Assembly (NCBI RefSeq): GCF_000209165.1
Contig: NC_009044.1
Location: forward strand, 868,001 to 932,000
Origin: Scheffersomyces stipitis CBS 6054
Lineage: Eukaryota > Ascomycota > Pichiomycetes > Serinales > Debaryomycetaceae
Direction: 5' to 3'
DNA length: 64,000 nt
Below are positions 19,354 through 28,581 of this stretch, in pieces; position 1 is the first letter of the stretch; each line of letters starts with the position of its first letter. The notes under the pieces were generated by a model that ran no database searches, was not told the origin of the DNA, and worked only from the letters and a program-made list of their open reading frames with translations. The position numbers and the translations under genes were made by a program.

Positions 19354-20397
19354 ATGAACGTCAGTGAGGTCATCTCCATCACCAAGCCTGTTGGACTTGA
19401 CAATGACATAGATTCAGATGTTGAAATGTCAGATTCGGAAAACCAGGCTCAAGACTCGTTCAAGCAGTCTATAGTAACACCTGGGGAGTTGGTGACGGAC
19501 GATCCCATCTGGATGAAAGGCCACGGGACGTATTTCCTCGAGGATAGGACATTTTCGTCTGTGGCTGGGAATATTCTGAGAGTGAATCGTTTGTTGAGTG
19601 TAATACCGTTAAAAGGCAGGTATCAGCCTGAGACCGGTGACCATATTGTAGGCAGAATCACAGAGGTAGGCAACAAAAGATGGAAGGTCGACATTGGAAC
19701 TAAGCAGGACGCTGTTTTGATGTTGGGATCTGTCAATTTACCTGGAGGTGTATTAAGAAGAAAATCCGAGAGTGATGAATTGCAAATGAGAAACTTCTTG
19801 AAGGAGGGAGACTTGTTGAACGCAGAGGTACAGACAATTTTCAACAACGGCATTGCGTCGTTACATACGCGTTCATTAAAGTACGGAAAATTGAGAAACG
19901 GGATGTTCTTGAAGGTACCAAGCAGTTTGGTAATCAAGTCAAAGAATCACTCGTATGATTTGCCAGGAAATGTCAGTATAGTATTGGGAGTTAATGGCTA
20001 TATCTGGCTCTACAAGACATCTACAGGCATCAACAGCGCTACTAACACTAGTGTTACATCTAATACCAACATGTTCCGGGCCTCTGTCGACACTACTGGT
20101 TCGTATGCTATCGGGCAGGGTTCGGTTTCTATTACTAGATTGGAAGAAGAAAGTTCGTGGGAAATTTACTCAGACAAAAACGATCCAAATATCTCCAACT
20201 CTGTACGTTCTAACATTACTCGATACAACAACGTCCTCCGGGCAATGAGCTTCTGCGAGTTGGGGATAACAGAACAGCGGATTATCATGGGCTATGAGGC
20301 TAGTTTGTCGTATTCGAATATAGGCAGTTTGATAGACAAGGAGTCGATGGAGAGCATTTGCCAGGATATCATAAATAACGAGAAGATGAGAGGTTAG
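19354..20397 (+). CDS. RRP4: Exosome complex subunit Rrp4
   Basis: 347 residues from ATG at 19354 (yeast Rrp4 is 359). The frame is open 41 codons further upstream, but those codons are AT-rich, hydrophobic and match no family feature, so they are treated as leader. An acidic N-terminal stretch precedes 'VTPGELVTDDPIWMKGHGTY', the family hallmark. The S1 domain is at about 100-180 ('GDHIVGRITEVGNKRWKVDIGT') and a KH domain follows ('NGYIWLYK', about 215-325, with a Ser/Thr-rich insertion). Rrp4 is an RNA-binding cap protein of the nuclear and cytoplasmic RNA exosome. It is divergently transcribed from TRM5 with RRPE/PAC motifs in between. Confidence 0.94.
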   Translation: MNVSEVISITKPVGLDNDIDSDVEMSDSENQAQDSFKQSIVTPGELVTDDPIWMKGHGTYFLEDRTFSSVAGNILRVNRLLSVIPLKGRYQPETGDHIVGRITEVGNKRWKVDIGTKQDAVLMLGSVNLPGGVLRRKSESDELQMRNFLKEGDLLNAEVQTIFNNGIASLHTRSLKYGKLRNGMFLKVPSSLVIKSKNHSYDLPGNVSIVLGVNGYIWLYKTSTGINSATNTSVTSNTNMFRASVDTTGSYAIGQGSVSITRLEEESSWEIYSDKNDPNISNSVRSNITRYNNVLRAMSFCELGITEQRIIMGYEASLSYSNIGSLIDKESMESICQDIINNEKMRG

Positions 20398-20575
20398 GAG
20401 AGTAGAGTCGTACTTATAGTACGATAATAGCATATAGTGGTATATATTACAATGTATAATAGCATTTTAGAATATGGAACATAGATGATAGTACAAAATA
20501 GTGCCACGAATAAATAACATAGCATATTGCCATAGAATGTTGTATCAAACATATCATTTTATGAATCTACGAAAA

Positions 20576-20636
20576 TAGCATATATTCATAGATTCTGAAG
20601 TAAGATATTATGAATCTATGATATTAGAATATGCTA
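20576..20636. repeat. Interrupted inverted repeat TAGCATAT...CATAGATTC / GAATCTATG...ATATGCTA
   Basis: Outer arms 20576-20583 and 20629-20636 and inner arms 20587-20595 and 20612-20620 are perfect complements, giving a hairpin with a 16-nt loop and two asymmetric internal loops. Location between convergent genes suggests a role in 3' ends, or it may be neutral. Confidence 0.6.
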
Positions 20637-20641
20637 ATATG

Positions 20642-20699
20642 AGACACCTTCTCTCGTGCACACTAGACCTGATATTCTAACTAGTTATACAGGGTGTCT
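20642..20699. repeat. Inverted repeat AGACACC / GGTGTCT followed by T-rich DNA
   Basis: Perfect 7-bp arms (20642-20648 and 20693-20699) enclose about 44 nt and are followed by TTTT. The layout is tRNA-acceptor-like, but no B box or anticodon arm is visible, so it is recorded only as an inverted repeat. Confidence 0.45.
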
Positions 20700-20847
20700 T
20701 TTATATAATAGACAAGATGCTAGCAATCATCGGAACGGTGGCTAGAGGTAACATTAACAAGATACCGAACCATGACGATTATGGAGTATGAAGAATTGAA
20801 ATCAAGAATAAATAACGATTTGATTGTCTGAGGCTTTGCAATTGATA

Positions 20848-21783
20848 TCACAACAACCTTCTTTTCTTCAAGTAGAACCGGAAGTAGATGGTCTGGGCCA
20901 ATCCGAACAACACTATACATGAGATAAGGACGATAGAAACCGTGGTGTATGCACTGAAGATGTCTTCGTTGACATCTCGCAAGCGGAATTCAGCTTCCAT
21001 CAAGTTCTGGAGAATCAATTCCGAGTTCTGCAAGTTGACAACGACATTGTCTAACTCGGTTTTGAGGAATTGAACTTCCTTTTCAAAGTCCTCCTGAGTG
21101 AACTCCTTTGATCCCGATGCATCGCCACCGTTACGTTTGATTTCCTGCTGCCTAAGCGAAAGGAAATATTGGGCAAAGTTGTTGTAGTTGGTCTGCTGGA
21201 TAGTTTCCATGTTTTTGATGTCAACGTACAATTCTACGTCTCGCGATTCGGCATTGTACGACCATGACTTGTCGGCATACAAATTGTCAAAGCAGATATA
21301 CACTAAAGACTTGCCTTTGTCGCTGTTGATCAACTCATTGTACTTATTCTTTTTGTGTTCCTTCTGCATGTCCACCTCGCTTTGCTCGTGGGCAGCAAAC
21401 TTCATAATGTTGGACCGCTTGATCTGGTCAATGACACCGGCCTCGTTCTGGAAGTCGGAATTACGAGGATTGTTCAAGTTGGTGAACATAATGCTGATTT
21501 CGTTGGAAATGTCGCGCTCAAATCGCAACTTGTTGTTCTCGTCATCAAATACGTTTAGGTTCAACATCTGGGAAGCAACTTTAGTTCCACTTTTGACACG
21601 CACCAAAATGATGTCATCTTTCACTGTTTGGTAGCTGACGCAGTTGCGGAGATTCTCTCGTGACGAGTAGTTTTTCGTGTCGCCGCTTTTCACGGGCGGA
21701 ACTGTGAGCCCTAGCGCTGCTACGGGCGTAGCTATCCAGAATAGAATGCTCATAAAGACGCTTAGTGTTAGCAAACGACTCAT
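20848..21783 (-). CDS. p24 (emp24/gp25L, GOLD domain) cargo receptor
   Basis: 311 residues, ATG at 21783. A signal peptide (1 to about 23, ending 'TPVAA') leads into a GOLD domain ('NCVSYQTVKDDIILVRV', with the lumenal Cys pair 'NCV...YICFDN'). A heptad-like coiled coil at about 225-270 precedes one membrane span at about 279-300. The cytosolic tail contains aromatic residues then KKRRLL, a dibasic COPI-type and aromatic COPII-type signal. These are p24-family hallmarks: type I proteins cycling between ER and Golgi in COPI/COPII vesicles. It is about 100 residues longer than typical Emp24/Erp proteins because of an insertion in and after the GOLD domain. The ERP/ERV subfamily was not assigned. 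Confidence 0.85.
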   Translation of the reverse strand: MSRLLTLSVFMSILFWIATPVAALGLTVPPVKSGDTKNYSSRENLRNCVSYQTVKDDIILVRVKSGTKVASQMLNLNVFDDENNKLRFERDISNEISIMFTNLNNPRNSDFQNEAGVIDQIKRSNIMKFAAHEQSEVDMQKEHKKNKYNELINSDKGKSLVYICFDNLYADKSWSYNAESRDVELYVDIKNMETIQQTNYNNFAQYFLSLRQQEIKRNGGDASGSKEFTQEDFEKEVQFLKTELDNVVVNLQNSELILQNLMEAEFRLRDVNEDIFSAYTTVSIVLISCIVLFGLAQTIYFRFYLKKRRLL

Positions 21784-22574
21784 GGTGATGTATATATGAC
21801 AGGAATGTTGTTGGTAAAATTAGGAACAGATATTAGGGGCACCAAATATGAGATGAGGTGTGATATGATATTGGATATGTTTTGAAGCTGGAATAGTGTG
21901 GAAATTCTGAAAAATGGTGCAAATTTGGATTTTGAAAAATCAAGTCCAGATGTGAGAACGAGAGTTATGATTGAAGTATTTCGAAGAATATGGATAACGA
22001 TATCTGACGATCGTGGAATTATATACTGACAATGGTATGGAAACAGTGGGGTAACCGATGACTTTTGATGTTATCTTATGACACGACTTGCGGATTACGC
22101 TATGGTGTTATGATATGGTCTTCTCTTTATCAATTCTGTGTCTGAGCGACTTGGTGGAGGAAGGAAAGGAACGTGGCACCACGGACAACAGATAGCAATA
22201 TCAGTTCCAACAGAACGACCAGTAGTGTACGACCGGCTGTAGAATGTCCAAGGGAGACTTTTAAGATTCAAAAACAGGCCCGAATTAGCACGCTGGATCT
22301 TCTTTAAATCTCACGATTCGACGCTTGTGGGAGTGAGCTGCAAAGTTGGATTCCGCCTGAGAAACACGCTGAGGCTCTAAGACAAACACGCTAACAAAAC
22401 GTTACGAGTAAAATGCTCTCCCTGAAGAATATACAAACTTGCCACGAAAACAACGCAAAAGAAAAGGCACAATATTCCAAAGATTCACTGGATAAATTTA
22501 TATAAAGTAAATTCTTCAATTAACCAAAGTGTAGCTAGAATTTTTTTTTTCTAGAGTATCTTATTTTTCTGTTA

Positions 22575-23019
22575 TGTTTTCCCATTGGGGCGTCAAGAGT
22601 GCACGCAGACACGACATTGGCTTGCGAACGGCCGTATCTCACCGGAACTCGCTACACCCTGCCATGGCCGGAAGTGGACCACCGCCGCTTCTACCCAGCT
22701 GTACTTTCGGTCAGGCATCTCCATCTCTAGATAGACAGTTGCTGAGCCCACGACTTCCGGTGGGACCAGTCGCGTCCAAAGCGGAGACCGCCTTGGTCAA
22801 AGTGAACAGACACGGGACGAGCCTGGCTGAGTAGCAACTGCAAACGTCACCTGCTCAACATCCCACTCCATTCGCAATGGGGCCCTTTCACTTCCGTCTG
22901 GGTCCCGGTATTGTGCCTATGTACGAGTCTAGGCATCTGGCCAAAGTGTAGAAATTCCTGCCTAATCCGGATATCCGGGGGCAGCTCGAGGACCCACGAA
23001 GTGCCACTAATATATTTTT
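22575..23019 (+). ncRNA. GC-rich island, candidate structured non-coding RNA (unidentified)
   Basis: About 440 bp visibly richer in G+C than its AT-rich flanks, with no convincing reading frame on either strand. It contains possible long-range stems: CCGGAAGT (22668-22675) with ACTTCCGG (22753-22760), and GACCA/TGGTC around 22764-22798. On the plus strand GAACAGACACGG (about 22804-22815), followed by a TGGCTGAG string, resembles the CR-IV neighbourhood of nuclear RNase P RNA, but I could not place CR-I or CR-V. A TATA box lies about 75 bp upstream and T5 lies at the right end (23015-23019). Both the strand and the identity are tentative. Confidence 0.25.
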
Positions 23020-23202
23020 GGAACTAAAATAATTTATTACTGGTGTCTATATTATTATCAGCAATTTTTCAGTGGAGATTCTTCGCGATTGGCTCACAAT
23101 CGTACCACCAATCACGAGGTCACCGCTGTATTGGGAGTGCTAACGTAGTATCTGAAGGTGGCTCAACCCTCGAGAACGGAGCCCGCTATTTTGTCAAGTC
23201 GG

Positions 23203-23253
23203 TGTCTCAAACCAGCGAATGTCTGGCTCGTTTGAGACATTCGGTCACGTGAC
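23203..23253. repeat. Overlapping inverted repeats next to a GTCACGTGAC palindrome
   Basis: TGTCTCAAAC (23203-23212) pairs with GTTTGAGACA (23230-23239). An alternative pairing is CGAATGTCT (about 23216-23224) with AGACATTCG (about 23235-23243). The 10-bp palindrome GTCACGTGAC follows at 23244-23253. These give mutually exclusive hairpins. Confidence 0.6.
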
Positions 23254-23396
23254 TATTTCCCAGTTAGTCCACAGGGATCAGATCTTTCTTGCATTGGCTG
23301 GAAGCTACGGAACAACTTGTGAAGTCGGCCGTGTGCCCGCGAGCCCTTACTGGTTATGCTGAGATGGCAACTTGTAGAATTTACAGAGCATCTTTA

Positions 23397-23432
23397 ATCG
23401 CTGAATTGAATCGCTGAATTGAATCGCTGAAC
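23397..23432. repeat. 13-bp tandem repeat (ATCGCTGAATTGA), about 2.7 copies
   Basis: Consecutive near-identical units ATCGCTGAATTGA, ATCGCTGAATTGA, ATCGCTGAAC. Non-coding, no known function. Confidence 0.75.
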
Positions 23433-24796
23433 ACTCCGTCGCTGGTTTGGTTTCAGCTTTTGCTTCAGTTGCATTTTGCGAGAGGTGCGATTTCCGAGGG
23501 TACCACCACACCCTTCAATCTGCACGAAGTGGCAGCAGATTAACTACGAGATGGATGAACATTTACCGGAAAGGGGAGCCGTATTTGCCACGCTTTGAAG
23601 CTCTTCGAGACTATGCAGTTCCTTACAGGTTGTGGAATGGCGTATGATAATGTGGATTGTGTGGGAGTAGATTAGGGAATTGTAGGTTACGGTTTGGAGG
23701 TTCCATTTTATGGTGTAAACTACACTTTTCTTGCCGTAAATGTAATTTATTGCGATTGTAGTTTAGTGTAGGTAACTGTAGGCAATTGTAGATTAGTCTA
23801 AGTAATTGAAGATAACTGTAGTTTTCCATTGTGGTTTGCAGTTATGGTTTACAATTGTAGTTTGCTACGGTTCTCCTCCCTTTTCGTTAAAGTCAAGTTT
23901 TATCAGCCCGGAAATGGTCGTATTTCGGTAAGTCCAGTATGTAACTATTGCATGGTGCAGCATTTTTGTATGTACAAATTGTATGTATAGCACGCAAATT
24001 TGGCTGAATAATTTGGATGAGAATTTGGCGAATTGTGTCCAGAGTATTTTGTATCGCTTCGTTTTCTACGGTTGGGATCTTAACAAATAGAACGTCCATC
24101 TCTGGAGATCCAAAAACGGTCATATTCTTTCTGTCTTGTGATCCCAACTCCTGGCCCGGTTCTGTCGGCCATAATCTAATTCGACTTCCGTCCAGCTACT
24201 ACCCACGTTGCCTGCCGCGTGTCAATTATTGTTGCTTCAAGGTGTGCATAATCTTGATAAGCTCACCCGACCAATAGCCTCAATGAAACAACTGGGCCGC
24301 GACGAGAATTTCTCCTATTTGGACAGTTGCCAAGTTGTGGTTGTAGTATACCGAGGTTTGGTCGGTCCTGGAATTCTTCGCTGGGAAACTGCTACCGTTG
24401 GGAGTTGGGAGATGTACAGTTCGCTTAGATGCGACTCTTTATCTGGAGCACTATAAAGACCATAAAGTTCACACCGTTCTTTATTTTGGAAATGTTCGTC
24501 GAGTCTGAGACGCTTCCATATCTCAGTTTCCTTTACTCTTAGCCGAGATGAGCTCCTATACACTGTTCTATTTATTTCACTTCTTCCTTAGCAAGCTCTC
24601 ACTGTTTGCCTCATATTTTTTCATTCACAAAGTGGCCTTTTTTTGCACCCATTTCTACGCAGTCTCCAATAGCATAATAGAATATAATAGAATATACTTC
24701 AATATCCATCAGTACACTAATTCCAATACATCTGCTGGGATCACAGCTAACATCGATGCTAAATCTCCTTCAATTCTTCCATTATATACAAGTATT

Positions 24797-26044
24797 CTAT
24801 TTTTTGCTATTTACAGCCGACTCTTCAATCAAATCCCTTAGTCTCAGCTCAAACTCGTGCTCCTCCACCTTCTCTATAATATCCATGAGCCTGTTCCCAG
24901 CCATACAGCCAGTGAGATCATGAAGCGAAAATCCACATCGATGATCGGTCACCCGGTTCTGCGGGTAGTTGTACGTCCGAATCTTGTCTGACCGGTCAGT
25001 AGTGGTGACCTGGTCTGTTCTCATTTTTCTCTGTTCAGCAAACTCTTTGTCCCTTTCCAACGCAGCAAGTCTGGCTCTCAAGATCAGAAATGCCTTTGCC
25101 TTGTTTTTTGGCTGTGAACGCTCGTCTTGTTGCATCACAGTTACACCTGTAGGAATGTGAACCAATCTGACAGCAGAATCAGTGGTGTTCACATGCTGCC
25201 CACCTTTTCCTCCAGCTCTCATAGTATCTATGCGAACTTCACCGGGCGCAAATTGACGTTCATCTTCTTTCAAAGAACTTTCATTGCCATCAGACATTTT
25301 GGGAAGCACTACAATGGCAGCTGTAGAAGTGTGGATCCTGCCTTTGCTTTCTGTACTAGGAATACGTTGCACCCTGTGTACTCCACTTTCGTGTCTAAGT
25401 ACATTGTACGAGCCTGGGGTGTCTATACTCATTATGACCTCGTTGACAAATCCACCGTTCCCCTCGCTTTTGGAAACGATGGTATACTTCCATCGCATGT
25501 GGTTGGCAAAATTTATATACATCTGCATCAAGTCACCGGCAAACAAGGATGCCTCACTGCCTCCTACACCCGGTCTCATTTCAAGAATAGCTGGTTTGTC
25601 GCTAAATTTCATTGGCGGCAACAAACGCAGCTGCAAAGTCAGAATTGACTTCTCCAAATGAGGTATAGTCACATTGGCTTCACTAATGGCCTCTTCTAGA
25701 AACTCTGGGTCCTGGTTAGGCTCTACAATAATAGATTTCAACTCTTCAAATGTCGATAAATCACTTGTATACTTTTCATAGTTCTCCAAAATCACCAGCA
25801 AATTCGAGAACTTAATACTAAGCTCCTGGTCAAAGTCTCCCAGAGACATTTTCTCTTCTACAAGATCGAATTCCTGCTTCATGACTTCGGCTCTTTCAAG
25901 AAGTAGTGGATGTACTTTGGGTATCTGGTCGATTCTGTCGAGAAGTTGCGCTTTTTCTTGCGCTAATGCACCGGTAGAATATCGACATAGTTTGGAGAAT
26001 ACAGCATGTCGGTTCCGAATAGATCCATATACAATCCGAAGCAT
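24797..26044 (-). CDS. MRF1: Mitochondrial peptide chain release factor 1 (Mrf1)
   Basis: 415 residues from the first in-frame ATG at 26044 (the frame extends to a TTG at 26089, not used); yeast Mrf1 is 413. An Arg/Ser-rich, acid-poor mitochondrial presequence (about 1-28, 'SIRNRHAVFSKLCRYST') precedes the PCRF domain. The catalytic loop 'RAGGKGGQHVNTTDSAVRL' contains the universal GGQ at about 280, with the codon-recognition region before it. The C-terminus 'TYNYPQNRVTDHRCGFSLHDL' is typical of class I RF1-type factors. It terminates translation at UAA/UAG on mitochondrial ribosomes. Divergent from the TMA17-like gene over 599 bp. Confidence 0.95.
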   Translation of the reverse strand: MLRIVYGSIRNRHAVFSKLCRYSTGALAQEKAQLLDRIDQIPKVHPLLLERAEVMKQEFDLVEEKMSLGDFDQELSIKFSNLLVILENYEKYTSDLSTFEELKSIIVEPNQDPEFLEEAISEANVTIPHLEKSILTLQLRLLPPMKFSDKPAILEMRPGVGGSEASLFAGDLMQMYINFANHMRWKYTIVSKSEGNGGFVNEVIMSIDTPGSYNVLRHESGVHRVQRIPSTESKGRIHTSTAAIVVLPKMSDGNESSLKEDERQFAPGEVRIDTMRAGGKGGQHVNTTDSAVRLVHIPTGVTVMQQDERSQPKNKAKAFLILRARLAALERDKEFAEQRKMRTDQVTTTDRSDKIRTYNYPQNRVTDHRCGFSLHDLTGCMAGNRLMDIIEKVEEHEFELRLRDLIEESAVNSKK

Positions 26045-26643
26045 TCTGCTGCTATAGTAGAGAAATGGAAAGGATGATTCTTGATCCAAGTAAAAGTCGT
26101 ACTTTTTTTCAGATGTAGCAAATATGTCGTATCACTCGACTGCGACATTTTTGTAACTTCACTTCAGGTTGTTAGAGAATAGAATAATCGATACTGGTAA
26201 TGTTGGGAGTAGACCCGGAACTGCCTCTCGCAGTCGAGCTGTCATACGGGGAAGTTGTCAAATATCCGTGAAAGTGAAAAATTGAAAAATTAGAAAAGTT
26301 TCAGTAAGAAAGTGCAATTGAATAGAATTTGAAGTATGACCTACAATAAATTTCCATGGACGAGGATTTATTTGCTGAAACTTCATCGAAACCTCTTTAA
26401 CACTTCTTTAGAATAGAACATCTCCCTTACAACCAATATTGTTCCTATTATTGCTGGTTTATTTCACTAAGAGTATGGAATTCAAATTTATTTGCAATTC
26501 GCGTGAGACATAATACAGTACGAATATTAGTGGCAAGAGGAAATTTCTAAACCAGCTCTTTCTGTCTTGTTTTATACCTAATTGCGTTGATTTGAGTCAA
26601 TTGTTCTAATAGTGTTTCTATTCAGCTCTCATAATTCACCCAA
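26045..26643. other. Divergent promoter MRF1 / TMA17-like
   Basis: 599 bp, AT-rich. AGTGGCAAG at 26529-26537 resembles the proteasome control element (PACE, GGTGGCAAA) bound by Rpn4, which drives TMA17/ADC17 in S. cerevisiae. It matches seven of nine positions, so it is weak. No gene was seen. Confidence 0.4.
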
Positions 26644-27150
26644 ATGACAGAAGCATCTGGCCCGTTGCCTCTTGCGACATTTATAGAGGCTATCAAGGAT
26701 GCACCAACTGATTTTCTTCAAGAATCCCAGCCAGAACTCAGAAGATCCATTGCTTTTTTGATTCGTACCAACAACGAGCTTTTGGAGGAAATCGAGTCGT
26801 TAAGTGCAAAATTGATATCCCCAGATCCTAAGGAAAGTCAGAGTGAGTTGGAGGAGACTTACAAACTCTACAGTCTTACTATTGTTGAAAACAGGGAAGT
26901 TATCAAAAATAAAAGAGAAAAGTATATAGCCTTGAACGACGAGTTGGTATCGAGAGGACAACTAAATCCCGAGGATAAAGTCAAGGATGAAAAGAATTTC
27001 TTTGGAAGCTTAGATGATATGGAAAACAAGGCCTCAGTCGAATTGGTGCCGACAATAAAGAAAGACAAAAGAGACAACGAAAAGGAAGACAATACAGAGA
27101 CAAAAGACGGTGGAGATAATAATACAAATGAAGAGGGTGTCTATTTATAA
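26644..27150 (+). CDS. TMA17: Tma17/Adc17-like proteasome assembly chaperone
   Basis: 168 residues, ATG at 26644 (yeast Tma17/Adc17 is 150). Short, highly charged and almost wholly helical. The N-terminal helix 'LATFIEAIKDAPTDF' and a helix with 'SIAFLIRTNNELLEEIESL' are followed by 'LYSLTIVENREVIKNKREKYIAL'. This last string parallels the yeast 'LY..SV.ENE.V..N..ER' helix. The C-terminus is a disordered acidic and Asn-rich tail. Adc17 is an ATPase-dedicated chaperone (it binds Rpt6) induced when proteasome demand rises. Its neighbour two genes away is RPN6, a proteasome lid subunit. The assignment rests on pattern similarity in a fast-evolving small protein. Confidence 0.6.
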   Translation: MTEASGPLPLATFIEAIKDAPTDFLQESQPELRRSIAFLIRTNNELLEEIESLSAKLISPDPKESQSELEETYKLYSLTIVENREVIKNKREKYIALNDELVSRGQLNPEDKVKDEKNFFGSLDDMENKASVELVPTIKKDKRDNEKEDNTETKDGGDNNTNEEGVYL

Positions 27151-27231
27151 GCTAGTCATTAATGGTATATACAATTAAAAAATGTTAGGAAAGGAATAAA
27201 AACATAATGAAAAAGTAAATGATAATTTGGG

Positions 27232-28581
27232 TTAACCTCTACTAATTGACTGTGGTTCAGTTCCCATCAATTTGTTGATAAACGGCTTCTCGTCGCTGTT
27301 GATTGGATCCTCGGGTCTCTTGCAGATCAACATCCATGTTGAGCCAAGATGAACTCTCTTCTCGTAAGTGATATCCAAACCAGCTTCATCTACAAGTTCG
27401 CCAATCTCCAAGTTCCATCTACAAGCCCAAGTTTTCATTCTCTTTTCGCTTCTGAAGTCCAAATGGTTATTGACGAATTGCCAGGTACTTCTTCCATGCT
27501 CAAGCAAAACGATTCTACCCCCTGGCTTCAACAAACTGGCCATGTTCTTCAAGGCTTTGACTGGATCCTCGTGAGCACACAAGCCAAACGCTTCTACAAT
27601 GGTGTCGTACTTGATAGCCTTGGAGTCATCACCCGCCAATTTTACCAAATCTTCAGCCTTTCCCACAGCAAATGCAGCCTTCTTGAAGTTGGGATAAGCT
27701 TCCTTGAACTTCTTACGAGCAATTTCTACCATGTTTCTGGCGGAGTCAATAAAGGTGATTGAAGATATCCTGTCAGTATACAAATAAGGTATGTTTCTTC
27801 CAGTTCCACAAGCTACTTCAAGAACATCTCCCTTCAACTGCTTCATCAACCATCTTCTTCTTTTTCCCAAGAACATACCTCTTTCTTCCCACTTGATTTC
27901 GTCATCGTAAGCCTGTGCCTTTGCTTCGTAGAAATCGGTGGTGTCCTCAGCAGGAACAATGTGAGGATTCTCTGCGTTGGTGAACTTGTTTGCCAGAGAC
28001 TTTTCGTCTATAGGCTCATCCAAAACAGGAGCCTTCTTGATGGAAATTCGGGGCTGTTTGCTATACCATTCGTCCAATTCCTCTGGACTAGGCTCAAACA
28101 TAATATCCTTATCCATAATATGCTTTCTTCTAAATTCTTTTCTCATCATCTGGTAAATCCGATACTTTTTCTCTTCTTTGGGCCGTAACTTGTCCAGACC
28201 TATGCTCTTCAACATCAAATACTCGTACTCCGATAAGCTCTTGGGGTCAGCCTGATACTTCTTTCTTACGTGCAGAATTTGCTTGTCTTCGTAGTATCTG
28301 TCTCTCATGTAGTAGTAGAAGGCAATACACATGGCTCCGAATCCGGCCACATAGTATACCGTCATGCTCTTCTTGAACTTTTCACTCTTGAAATAGTGGC
28401 CCCATTGCTGCCACTTGGGCAATTTCTCGATTCGTCTTTGTTCCTCGATCTCCTTGCTAGAAAGTGGAAATGGAGTCTTCGAAGAGTAGCGCAAAGTCTG
28501 GAAAACCAAAACCCGTGATGCCAACGGAAGTCGGCCCAGTGAACTACGGCCAATGAGACCAATACCCCGGGCTGTTAACAT
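27232..28581 (-). CDS. OMS1: Oms1-like mitochondrial inner-membrane methyltransferase
   Basis: 449 residues, ATG at 28581 (yeast Oms1 is 471). A mitochondrial presequence (about 1-35, rich in Arg, Leu and Ser with no acid residue) is followed by a single membrane segment at about 70-92 ('MTVYYVAGFGAMCIAFYYY'). The class I SAM-methyltransferase fold has motif I 'VLEVACGTGRNIPYLY' at about 250-265, 'ARNMVEIARKKF' and 'LLKPGGRIVLLEHG'. Oms1 is an inner-membrane protein isolated as a multicopy suppressor of respiratory (Oxa1) defects and linked to complex IV assembly; its methylation substrate is unknown. All SAM motif positions look intact. Divergent from RPN6. Confidence 0.87.
   Translation of the reverse strand: MLTARGIGLIGRSSLGRLPLASRVLVFQTLRYSSKTPFPLSSKEIEEQRRIEKLPKWQQWGHYFKSEKFKKSMTVYYVAGFGAMCIAFYYYMRDRYYEDKQILHVRKKYQADPKSLSEYEYLMLKSIGLDKLRPKEEKKYRIYQMMRKEFRRKHIMDKDIMFEPSPEELDEWYSKQPRISIKKAPVLDEPIDEKSLANKFTNAENPHIVPAEDTTDFYEAKAQAYDDEIKWEERGMFLGKRRRWLMKQLKGDVLEVACGTGRNIPYLYTDRISSITFIDSARNMVEIARKKFKEAYPNFKKAAFAVGKAEDLVKLAGDDSKAIKYDTIVEAFGLCAHEDPVKALKNMASLLKPGGRIVLLEHGRSTWQFVNNHLDFRSEKRMKTWACRWNLEIGELVDEAGLDITYEKRVHLGSTWMLICKRPEDPINSDEKPFINKLMGTEPQSISRG

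Larger units (their letters stand above)
20398..20847. other. Convergent 3' region of RRP4 and the p24 gene, with inverted repeats
   Basis: 450 bp, very AT-rich. It holds two long inverted repeats (described separately), probably involved in 3'-end formation for both converging genes. No gene was seen. Confidence 0.55.
21784..24796. other. 3-kb gene-poor region between the p24 gene and MRF1
   Basis: The longest stretch without a confident gene. Contents: the p24 promoter (left); a TATA box at 22499-22506 and a T10 tract in a CTAGAA/CTAG context at 22535-22554; a GC-rich island at 22575-23010; overlapping hairpins with a GTCACGTGAC palindrome at 23203-23253; a 13-bp tandem repeat at about 23397-23432; and a TGTAG-rich degenerate repeat at about 23640-23870. 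Small open frames (60-97 codons) have no signatures and I do not call them. Confidence 0.6.

Noticed and set aside
22050..22150. Possible C/D box snoRNA
   Set aside because: The box C match (CGATGAC) is poor and there is no terminal stem around a CTGA.
22574..22834. 86-codon frame inside the GC-rich island
   Set aside because: Composition is better explained by a structured RNA or GC-rich spacer; Pro/Ser/Arg-rich product with no recognisable motif.
24548..24841. 97-codon hydrophobic frame next to MRF1
   Set aside because: Overlaps the MRF1 3' end antisense and reads like AT-rich DNA (Phe, Tyr, Ile, Asn).
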